Origin: Oscillospiraceae bacterium UBA6370
GTDB taxonomy: Bacteria; Bacillota; Clostridia; Oscillospirales; Oscillospiraceae
NCBI GenBank assembly: GCA_002437735.1
Contig: DJRC01000056.1
Coordinates: 1-20,385, forward strand
DNA length: 20,385 nucleotides
Reading direction: 5' to 3'
Below are positions 14,507 through 20,385 of the stretch, piece after piece. A program made the translations under genes and the position numbers. The stretch's first letter is position 1, and every line of letters starts with the position of its first letter. The notes beneath the pieces were generated by a model. The model saw only the letters and a program-made list of their open reading frames with translations. It had not been told where the DNA came from and searched no databases.

Positions 14507-15583
14507 ATGGAACAAGTCCTGTTGGATCAGATCACCGCCCTGCGCGCACAGCTCCACGCCTGTGCGGAGGTCTCCGGCCGCGAGGCCGTGACGAAGCACA
14601 CCCTGCTGACCTTTCTGCGCGAGCATACCTCGCTGGAGCTTCACGAGCTTGACGGCGGCTTCTACGCCGCGCACCGCGAGCCGGAGAGCACAAGGCCGTC
14701 GGTCGCGCTGCGCGCGGATTACGACGCTCTGGCAACGCCCGAGGGCGGCGCGGCGCACCTGTGCGGTCACGACGGCCATGCCGCGGCGCTGTGTGGCGTC
14801 GCGCTGATGCTCGAGGGACAGTCCATCGGGCGCAGCGTGTTCCTGCTCTTTCAGGGCTCGGAGGAGACCGGTGCGGGCGCGGCGCAGTGCTGCGAGCTTT
14901 TTGACCGCGAGAAGGTCGATGAGATCTATGGCGCACATAACCTGCCGGGCTTCCCATTCGGCGCGGTGCTCACCCGCGCGGGCACCTTTGCCTGCGCCAG
15001 CCGCGGCGTGACCGTTCATTTTGTCGGTAAGCCCGCCCACGCCGCCTATCCCGAGACCGGTGTCTCTCCCGCGCCCGCAGTCGGGCAGCTGCTGGTCGAT
15101 CTGCCCACGCTCGCCGCGCCCGAGCAGTACCGCGGCATCACGCGCTGCACCGTCATCGGCGCGCAGATGGGCGAAAAGGCCTTCGGCGCGGCGGCGGAGT
15201 CCGCCGAGCTGTGGCTGACGCTCCGCGGCGAGCACGACGACGATCTCGCGCGGCTTCGCCGCAGCGTGCTCACCCGTGCGCAGGAGCTGGCCCACAAGAA
15301 CCATCTGGAGTTTTCCTTTGAAGAGCAGGACATTTTCCCCGCCACGGAAAACGACGCGCTCTGCGCCAGCCGCGTCATGCGCGTGTGCCGCGGCACGCTC
15401 CTGCACGACCCGATGCGCTGGAGCGAGGATTTCGGCCATTATCTGCACCTCTGCCGCGGCGCATTCTTCGGCGTGGGCGCGGGCGAGGATCACCCGCAGA
15501 TCCACACCGAGCACTACGAATACCCCGACGCGCTTCTGGAGCCGACCGTCGAGGCATTCCGGGCGCTGCTCACCAGCGAATAA
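14507..15583 (+). CDS. M20-family amidohydrolase (aminoacylase/carboxypeptidase type)
   Basis: Cytoplasmic metal-dependent enzyme of the M20D group, whose members split N-acyl or N-benzoyl amino acids. In the 358-residue product the two-metal site is visible: CGHDGH (Cys86, His88), EETGAGA (Glu119-120), GAHNLPG (His144) and a C-terminal histidine in TEHYEYPD (His336). VALRADYDALATPE replaces the common ALRADMDALP, and the lid domain begins near GVTVHFVGKPAHAA. AAAGGAG precedes the ATG. As last gene of the liv-glnA operon, it could hydrolyse an acylated or conjugated amino acid brought in by the transporter. Substrate is unknown. The decayed region starts only a few bases after its stop. Confidence 0.88.
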   Translation: MEQVLLDQITALRAQLHACAEVSGREAVTKHTLLTFLREHTSLELHELDGGFYAAHREPESTRPSVALRADYDALATPEGGAAHLCGHDGHAAALCGVALMLEGQSIGRSVFLLFQGSEETGAGAAQCCELFDREKVDEIYGAHNLPGFPFGAVLTRAGTFACASRGVTVHFVGKPAHAAYPETGVSPAPAVGQLLVDLPTLAAPEQYRGITRCTVIGAQMGEKAFGAAAESAELWLTLRGEHDDDLARLRRSVLTRAQELAHKNHLEFSFEEQDIFPATENDALCASRVMRVCRGTLLHDPMRWSEDFGHYLHLCRGAFFGVGAGEDHPQIHTEHYEYPDALLEPTVEAFRALLTSE

Positions 15584-15604
15584 GAAAAGGGCCTGTGCCA
15601 CACT

Positions 15605-15666
15605 GATATGCTCCCTCTATGAAAGACAGTGAAAAAGCAAACTGTCAATCATGAAGGGAACATATC
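15605..15666. repeat. Imperfect palindrome, IS-end-like
   Basis: Two 26-base arms (15605-15630 and 15641-15666) match as inverted repeats at 21 positions around a ten-base loop. The outer GATATG/CATATC and inner GACAGT/ACTGTC blocks are exact. It lies 22 bases after the amidohydrolase stop, at the exact switch from GC-rich coding DNA to lower-GC decayed DNA. This is what the end of an insertion element or a small palindromic mobile repeat can look like, but no transposase frame remains and no family was recognised. It may also serve as terminator of the operon. Confidence 0.45.
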
Positions 15667-15797
15667 AACTGCAAAGACACATTACTATTTCTGCGGCTTT
15701 ACGGTGCTGTCAAGCAGGCGGCACATTTATTTTCTGACGTTCGATAGGTGAACGTAACAAATGTATTGCTGTTTTTCAACGGTATCCAGAATATCAC

Positions 15798-15933
15798 TTA
15801 ACTTTGTTCCGGATAGGCGTCCAAATCGTGTTGAAGATACGGCGGAAGAGCATATTCCCATGACCGCTCTTTTATTGCGTCAGCATCATTTATGCCATTC
15901 CCTAATAGTGTAGCGATCTCTATCAAGGTTCAT
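15798..15933 (-). pseudogene. Frameshifted small gene remnant, mobile-element-like
   Basis: The minus strand has AAAGGAGG 8 bases before an ATG at 15933, a perfect initiation site, but that frame stops after 15 codons. The neighbouring frame stays open for 42 codons (from a TTG at 15926) and reads like a real protein: IEIATLLGNGINDADAIKER followed by SWEYALPPYLQHDLDAYPEQ. One indel near the start would join the ATG to this frame. It resembles, from memory, small proteins of clostridial mobile elements; that is a weak identification. It stops early too, so both ends look damaged. The flanking DNA, 15667-15797 and 15934-15992, holds no gene that I can support. Confidence 0.4.
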
Positions 15934-16010
15934 CACTGCAGCCTCCTTTGTGCTCGTTGGATAATATTTCACCGCAGACGATACCTAGATAGCGGCATTA
16001 CTTTCTTAAC

Positions 16011-16181
16011 AGGATCACATATGACGTCGGTTCGTCCATAGCGGGCAAGTTTGTCGCCACCGGCGGCAGGATCGCCCTGTTCTGCGGTGCCGGCATTTCA
16101 GGCAACGTCATCAGCGACGATATTTGCCTGCACAACAAGGGGGGTGGCAAGTATTCTTTCACCATGACCATGGGCAAGGAA
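16011..16181 (+). pseudogene. Fragment of an unrecognised, surface-type protein
   Basis: A frame with no start codon at its head is open from 15993 to 16331. Its middle part reads like real protein: ITYDVGSSIAGKFVATGG, then RIALFCGAGISGNVISDDIC and NKGGGKYSFTMTMGKE. The Gly/Ser/Thr-rich beta-strand style and the ending YSFTMTMG resemble repeats of large extracellular Firmicute proteins, but no family is certain. There is no ribosome binding site and the frame runs into a terminator hairpin. It looks like the tail end of a gene whose rest is gone. Confidence 0.4.
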
Positions 16182-16225
16182 ACGAGCGTTCCATGGAATA
16201 ATCCGCGAAGCGCTCGTCTCTTTTT
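16182..16225 (+). terminator. Intrinsic terminator inside the decayed region
   Basis: ACGAGCG (16182-16188) pairs with CGCTCGT (16211-16217); an inner TTCCATGGAA palindrome sits in the loop region, and CTCTTTTTG follows. It marks the end of a former plus-strand gene and fits the protein fragment directly upstream. Confidence 0.65.
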
Positions 16226-16363
16226 GAAGGAAGATGTTCTTGCCTCGGATTTTTTGATCTCATACTTTAGAACGATTTACATTTGCTGCAAAATCGTATA
16301 TGGTTTTCCTAGGTCATTGTACAGAAAATAGCGAAGGGCTTACGGCATTGCGACCATCCGTGA

Positions 16364-17347
16364 CGGCAGCGGCTGTGGCAGTCCCCCGCCATCAGCGCTC
16401 TGCTGGCGACGAGCTATACCCTCAAGACCGCCAGCGGCACATGGTTGGCAGACGCGGAGCCTGTGCAAACAACCGCGACCAACACCAGCAACGGCTACGC
16501 CAAGAGCGCCGACATCACCGTCACCAAGATCGGCCTAAGCAAGGTGACGATCACACAGACACCGCACCCCGACGACCCCAACCAAGAGTAGTTGGGCAAT
16601 CCCCCCGCTAAGAACGGCCGCCTTGTGGTGTATCCGTACCTCGGCAAGGCGGAGGGCCTTGACCCCGCGACGTATTACTTTAAGGTGACCTACAACGGCA
16701 ATGAGTTGGAGTTAAACAAGGATTACACCATCGAGAACAACAGCAATCAAGCGTCGCAAGCCGGAGAGTATACGCTGACAATCAAAGGCGTGGGCAACTA
16801 CACGGGCGAGCTGAGCGAATCCGACCTTGTGCTGAGTGATTTGCACTTCGAGTCCGCGAACGCGGGCGAAACGACAGCGGTCTTCACGGTGACACTGAAC
16901 AACAAGAATTTCGTGTTCGCCGACGGCACCCGAACCATAATCGTCAAGATGAGCCGGGAGCCGAATCCTTACGGCACCAACTATACCAAGATCAACAAAG
17001 CCACCGCTCCCACCACTGGGAATGGCAAGCTGATCCTGCCCATCGAGAGTGTGAACAGCTCCACGACTGGGGAAATCGGCGTCGTGACCGTCACGGTCAC
17101 CACGGCCAACCCGGACGGGACCACGACCAAGACCGAAGCGGACGGCACAAAGAGCGAAACCAAGGCCGAGACTAGGGCTGACGCGAACCGCGTGACCAAC
17201 GGCAAGGAAACCACCAAGACCATCGCGCCCAACGGCTCCACCGGCACGACCACCACAACCACGGAAAATGGCAATTCCAAGGCCGAGGACGGTGTGCAAC
17301 TGACCGCGGACGACAGCGCGACGGTGAAGATCGTCGAACGCCGGTCG
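16364..17347 (+). pseudogene. Fragment of a large surface protein, with in-frame stop
   Basis: One frame reads through 16364-17347 except for a TAG at 16589-16591. Before the TAG it gives SPAISALLATSYTLKTASGT and SADITVTKIGLSKVTITQT. After it comes a domain with YPYLGKAEGLDPATYYFKVT and AGEYTLTIKGVGNYTGEL, the style of bacterial immunoglobulin-like or MBG-type repeats of cell-wall proteins, then a Thr/Lys/Glu-rich low-complexity stretch (NGSTGTTTTTTENG). There is no start signal, signal peptide, S-layer domain or anchor, so this is an internal piece of a longer exported protein. By chance it continues in the same frame into the GH13 gene, giving an apparent fusion that starts with TTG after the TAG; that fusion is not a real gene. 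Upstream 16226-16363 shows nothing beyond a short hairpin. Confidence 0.6.
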
Positions 17348-17370
17348 AAAAGGAGTCCTTCCCTTTTGAA

Positions 17371-17408
17371 AATATTCCTTTTGCAAAAGGGAAATATTGT
17401 GTTACAAT
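17371..17408 (+). promoter_or_regulatory. GH13 promoter with overlapping palindromic operator candidate
   Basis: TTGCAA (17381-17386), 16 bases, TACAAT (17403-17408), with TGT before the -10. Covering the -35 is CCTTTTGCAAAAGG, a perfect 14-base palindrome, flanked by AATATT on both sides (one side spaced by two extra bases). LacI-family regulators of sugar genes use sites of this general size and TTTTGCAAAA-like sequence, so repression by a sugar regulator is plausible. Transcription would start near 17415, before GAGGAGG at 17425. Confidence 0.6.
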
Positions 17409-17440
17409 CGCGGCATAAAGCATTGAGGAGGCAACGCCGC

Positions 17441-18727
17441 ATGGCTGCAAACACCAATCCGCGCCTGCAAAATCAGGTGATCTATTCCATTTACGTCCGC
17501 AACCACACGCCGGAAGGCACCTTCCGCGCCGTCATTCCCGACCTCGACCGCATCCGCGCGCTGGGGACGGATATCATTTGGCTGATGCCCATTCACCCCA
17601 TCGGCGGCGAGGGCAAGAAGGGCACGCTGGGCTGCCCCTATGCCAACCGCGACTACCGCGTCGTCAACCCCGCCTACGGCACGATGGAGGACTTTGAAGC
17701 GCTGGTGCGCGAGATCCATGTGCGCGGCATGAAATGCATGATCGACGTGGTCTACAACCACACCTCGCCCGACTCCGTGCTCTACCGTGAGCATCCGGAA
17801 TACTTCTACCACGACTCCGACGGCAAGCCGGGCAACAAGCTCGGCGACTGGGCCGACGTCATCGACCTTGACTACTCCAACCGCGGGCTTTGGCAATATC
17901 TGACGGATACCCTCGTGATGTGGGCCAAGCTGGTGGACGGCTTCCGCTGCGATGTGGCATCCTTCGTCCCCGTGGAATTCTGGCTGCAGGCCCGCGCGGC
18001 GGTCGCCGCCGTCAACCCAAACTGCGTATGGCTTGCCGAAACGATCCACCGCAGCTACGGCTGTCTCGCGCGGCGGCACGGCGTCTATTCCGCACCGGAC
18101 GGCGAGATGTTCCAAGCCTTCGATTTGGAATATGAGTACGACGTGCGCGAGGTATTCGACCGGTATCTGCGCGGCGAGGTCCCCCTGAGCCGCTATCTGG
18201 ACGCGCTGAATTTTCAGGAGACCTGCTACCCCGCGAACTACAACAAGCTCCGCTTTCTGGAAAACCACGACCAGCCGCGCATCGCGTCCCTCGTGCGCGA
18301 CGAGCGTGCGCTCGTGAACTACACGGCGATGCTCTATTTTCTCAAGGGCACGACGCTGCTCTACGCGGGGCAGGAATTTGAAAACGACCACCTGCCCAGT
18401 CTTTTTGACATCGACCCCATCGACCGCCGCACCGGTCATGATCTGAGCGAGCTGCTGCGCCGCCTGTACGCGATCAAACAACAGCTCGGCAGTGCCGACT
18501 GGTTCTCCGCCGACGCGGACGATGCGAACGACCTCGCGCTCCTTCAGCGCGGAAGCGCGGGCAGGCGCTTCGTGGGCGTGTTCTCCCTCAAGGCGAAGGC
18601 CGCCGATGTGCGTGTGGACGCCGCCGACGGCGTGTATGAAAACCTCATCGACCGCAGCGCCGTCACCGTGAAAAACGGTATTCTTTCCTGCACGGGTGAG
18701 CCGGTGATCCTCCGCGCGGAGGGCTGA
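17441..18727 (+). CDS. GH13 alpha-amylase-type glycosidase, cytoplasmic
   Basis: Retaining alpha-glucan hydrolase or transferase of 428 residues. The four GH13 regions are present: DVVYNH (102-107), GFRCDVAS with nucleophile Asp171, WLAET with acid/base Glu200, and FLENHDQ with Asp277. A short C-terminal beta domain follows the barrel. There is no signal peptide, so it acts inside the cell on imported maltodextrins or stored glucan. The start is set by GAGGAGG 9 bases before the ATG and by the promoter just upstream; the open frame continues backward only because a surface-protein fragment lies in the same frame. No transporter or other starch gene is next to it. Exact activity (amylase, glucosidase or transferase) is unknown. 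Confidence 0.9.
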   Translation: MAANTNPRLQNQVIYSIYVRNHTPEGTFRAVIPDLDRIRALGTDIIWLMPIHPIGGEGKKGTLGCPYANRDYRVVNPAYGTMEDFEALVREIHVRGMKCMIDVVYNHTSPDSVLYREHPEYFYHDSDGKPGNKLGDWADVIDLDYSNRGLWQYLTDTLVMWAKLVDGFRCDVASFVPVEFWLQARAAVAAVNPNCVWLAETIHRSYGCLARRHGVYSAPDGEMFQAFDLEYEYDVREVFDRYLRGEVPLSRYLDALNFQETCYPANYNKLRFLENHDQPRIASLVRDERALVNYTAMLYFLKGTTLLYAGQEFENDHLPSLFDIDPIDRRTGHDLSELLRRLYAIKQQLGSADWFSADADDANDLALLQRGSAGRRFVGVFSLKAKAADVRVDAADGVYENLIDRSAVTVKNGILSCTGEPVILRAEG

Positions 18728-18731
18728 GCGC

Positions 18732-19568
18732 TTACCGCTCCACCCGCGCAAGCAGCGGCTTCATCGTCTCTGCCGCGCGGCGGATGGTCTCCTCCGCCGG
18801 CAGGGCGAGCACGTTCGGGTCCATGACCTCGACGGAGCAGGGACCGTCATAGCCGATCGCCCGGATGCTCCGCAGCAGCTCCTCTAAGGGGACGTCGCCC
18901 TTGCCGGGCCAGTAGCTCTCCGCGCGCTGCGCCGTGAACGGAGCGCGCGCCGGGCAGTCGCTGACGTGGACCATAAAAAGCCGGTCGCCGCGCAGAGCCG
19001 ACAGCTCCTCCGGCCGCGAGCCGCCGGCACAGAAATGCCATGTGTCGAGCAGCATTCCCACGTTGCCGCGGTCCACCGTGTCAAGGATCTCCGCGCACTG
19101 CGCGAAGGTCTGTACGGAGCTGCCCGGCACCGCCATAAATTCCAGCGCCAGCCGCACGCCGTAGTCTGCCGCAGCGTCCGAGAGCCGCAGCAGCGAATCG
19201 GCGGTCTCGCGGCAGATCGCCGCTGCGGAGGTCCCCTCCGGCGCATTAAAGGAAGCGATGACCTCCATGCAGCCGCAACCGAGCACGCGGCAGGCCGCAA
19301 AGCACCATTCGCTCAGCTCGCGCAGCATACGCCCGCCAGCCTTGGTCTGAAAGGAAACGCCCTCAAGCGCGTTCAGACTCGCCGCGCGGACGTGCTGCTC
19401 CTCCAGCGTCTGCCGCAGCGCCTCCAGCGTTCCGCCGCCGCGCAGATAACGCAGGAGCGTGCCCTTACGCAGCTCCACGGCGGAAAAGCCCGCCTGTGCG
19501 CAAAGTACGATATCCTCCGGCAGCGTGCCGTTTTTCATCACGGTCATTTCATTGAAGCAAAGCTCCAT
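18732..19568 (-). CDS. Sugar phosphate isomerase/epimerase family TIM-barrel protein
   Basis: Member of the xylose isomerase-like TIM-barrel family that includes IolI, hydroxypyruvate isomerase and various sugar epimerases. The 278-residue product keeps the full metal set: Glu143 (LALEFMAV), Asp175 and His178 (MLLDTWHF), His201 (FMVHVSD) and Glu247 (CSVEVMDP). Cytoplasmic, no signal peptide. The open frame extends 79 codons further upstream, but GAGGAGAGCGAGAGG directly precedes the ATG at 19568, and the earlier part overlaps the promoter and a hairpin. It is a single gene, convergent with the GH13 gene with four bases between stop codons. The substrate is not evident; the pairing with GH13 does not define it. 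Confidence 0.88.
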   Translation of the reverse strand: MELCFNEMTVMKNGTLPEDIVLCAQAGFSAVELRKGTLLRYLRGGGTLEALRQTLEEQHVRAASLNALEGVSFQTKAGGRMLRELSEWCFAACRVLGCGCMEVIASFNAPEGTSAAAICRETADSLLRLSDAAADYGVRLALEFMAVPGSSVQTFAQCAEILDTVDRGNVGMLLDTWHFCAGGSRPEELSALRGDRLFMVHVSDCPARAPFTAQRAESYWPGKGDVPLEELLRSIRAIGYDGPCSVEVMDPNVLALPAEETIRRAAETMKPLLARVER

Positions 19569-19636
19569 CCTCTCGCTCTCCTCTGTTTTTAGAAATTTTG
19601 CGCGGAGCGCTCCCGCCCTCATTCGTCCCGCAGCTG

Positions 19637-19660
19637 ACGCAGCACCGCACGGTGCTGCGT
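19637..19660. other. Hairpin in the leader of the isomerase gene
   Basis: ACGCAGCACCG and CGGTGCTGCGT form an 11-pair stem with a two-base loop. On the plus strand TTTTCTATTTCTT follows, so it could end a plus-strand antisense transcript; on the minus strand there is no T-run and it lies in the leader of the isomerase gene. Its role is unclear. Confidence 0.4.
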
Positions 19661-19730
19661 TTTCTATTTCTTGCGCCATACGCGCGCAGCGCACGCACGA
19701 GCGCCGCCGCGTCGAACGATTTTTCGATTT

Positions 19731-19759
19731 ATCATACCATATTTTCCCGGCTCTGCCAA
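19731..19759 (-). promoter_or_regulatory. Promoter of the isomerase gene
   Basis: Minus strand TTGGCA, 17 bases, TATGAT with TGG before the -10 (extended -10). It would give a leader of about 155 bases before the ATG at 19568. The rest of the 420-base gap between the isomerase and bactofilin genes shows only the hairpin and the divergent bactofilin promoter. Confidence 0.7.
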
Positions 19760-19839
19760 GAGCTCGGCAGGCGCGGTATGCATTTCGTGCCGCAAAAACA
19801 TACATTTCAAGCAGATTGCTCGCGCCCGTTCAAATATTG

Positions 19840-19848
19840 TGGTATGCT
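19840..19848 (+). promoter_or_regulatory. Probable bactofilin promoter (extended -10)
   Basis: TGG followed by TATGCT on the plus strand, about 140 bases before the bactofilin ATG. No good -35 is seen at the right distance. It is divergent from the isomerase promoter. Confidence 0.4.
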
Positions 19849-19989
19849 CTATTTTGTAAAATTGTCGGGAAACAAGTCGCTTCCCCTCGGATTTTGGAAT
19901 AAGGACGCGTCACGTTTTTATTTCCTGACCGGGTTTTCCGTTCAGCATGGCAGATCAACCGCAGACTTTTAGGGAGGACAGAGAAAATC

Positions 19990-20385
19990 ATGGACAAGAA
20001 GAGCAACATGAAGAAGGCTATGTACGAAATGTTCGGCGTCGGCGGAGATGGCTCCGAGGCGGCAGACGCCGCTCCGGCGCAGGGCAAGAGCGCGTCCGTC
20101 GAGGTCAAGAGCGTCCCCGGTGCGGAGAAAAAAAGCGTTGAGCACGCTCCGGTCAAGATGCCCGAGGCCAAACCCTCCGCCAGCTTTCTTGCCCCCGGCA
20201 CGGTCTTTGAAGGCTCCTTCCGCGCCAAGGGCGACATTGAGATCGCCGGCGAGCTCAAGGGCGACGTGGCCTCCGAGGGCAGCGTGTTGCTGCGCTCCAA
20301 CCTGCAGAGCAATATCACGGCGGGCAGCGTGAAGCTCACCGGCTGCACCCTTATCGGCGACATCACCGCGAGCGGTCCCGTCACC
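19990..20385 (+). CDS. Bactofilin (polymer-forming cytoskeletal protein), 3' end cut
   Basis: Bactofilins self-assemble into filaments that scaffold cell-wall or division proteins at the membrane. 132 residues are visible: a variable, charged and Ala/Pro-rich N-terminal tail (MDKKSNMKKAMYEMFGVGG onward), then the start of the beta-helix core at FLAPGTVFEGSFRAKGDIEI, AGELKGDVAS, SNITAGSVKLTG and IGDITASG. The short turns of the form GxxxGxI are typical of the fold. The core is normally about 100 residues, so a piece is missing beyond the right edge. GGGAGG lies 12 bases before the ATG, slightly long. Membership in the family is confident. Confidence 0.85.
   Translation, partial: MDKKSNMKKAMYEMFGVGGDGSEAADAAPAQGKSASVEVKSVPGAEKKSVEHAPVKMPEAKPSASFLAPGTVFEGSFRAKGDIEIAGELKGDVASEGSVLLRSNLQSNITAGSVKLTGCTLIGDITASGPVT

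Noticed and set aside
14393..15601. 402-residue frame antisense to the M20 gene
   Set aside because: Shadow of a GC-rich gene with no recognisable domain.
16592..18727. A 711-residue fusion of surface protein and amylase
   Set aside because: It begins at a TTG right after an in-frame TAG, has no start signal, and the GH13 gene has its own promoter, ribosome site and ATG at 17441.
17402..18751. 449-residue frame antisense to the GH13 gene
   Set aside because: Shadow frame; the GH13 catalytic motifs on plus leave no doubt.
18732..19805. Longer 357-residue version of the isomerase
   Set aside because: The extra N-terminus crosses the promoter and a hairpin; the ribosome binding site is at the inner ATG at 19568.
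1..20385. CRISPR arrays, tRNA or rRNA genes
   Set aside because: None was seen on reading both strands; no regularly spaced repeats and no cloverleaf-like sequence recognised.

Overview
The window looks like a chromosomal piece of a GC-rich anaerobic Firmicute, probably an Oscillospiraceae-type gut Clostridium. This rests on strong AGGAGG ribosome binding sites, sigma-A promoters of the TGGTATnnT type, intrinsic terminators, a lipoprotein-type binding protein and Firmicute-like protein sequences. The species cannot be named from the sequence alone.

Left part (1-5274): a MATE-family exporter that runs off the left edge and prfB (release factor 2) lie on the minus strand. They are followed by a compact minus-strand unit: a promoter, a 26-residue small ORF and a terminator. 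On the plus strand, mnmG (tRNA uridine modification) overlaps a cyclase-family hydrolase by 14 bases. Strong hairpins close this pair and the facing argF gene.

Middle part (5317-15583): argF (ornithine carbamoyltransferase, minus) is divergent from an unusual AraC regulator with two complete AraC DNA-binding domains. After the regulator's terminator comes a consensus promoter, a structured leader of about 160 bases, and a plus-strand operon livJ-livH-livM-livG-livF-glnA-M20 amidohydrolase. The operon encodes a complete branched-chain amino-acid-type ABC importer, a type I glutamine synthetase with an atypical N-terminal latch, and an amide-cleaving peptidase. Together these suggest uptake of an amino acid or amide, release of nitrogen, and recapture of ammonia as glutamine. 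The adjacent AraC protein is the obvious candidate regulator; that link is inference.

Right part (15584-20385): about 1.75 kb of lower-GC, decayed DNA follows the operon. It holds an IS-like imperfect palindrome, a frameshifted small gene, and two fragments of surface-type protein, one with an in-frame TAG. The second fragment happens to be in frame with a downstream intracellular GH13 alpha-amylase-type gene, which has its own promoter, a palindromic operator candidate and a ribosome binding site. A minus-strand sugar-phosphate isomerase/epimerase-type TIM-barrel gene converges on the GH13 gene with only 4 bases between stops. The start of a bactofilin gene is cut by the right edge.

Most genes here are ordinary. 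The parts most worth a second look are the tandem-domain AraC protein with the structured liv leader, the small ORF unit next to prfB, the prfB gene without a frameshift site, and the decayed island before the GH13 gene.
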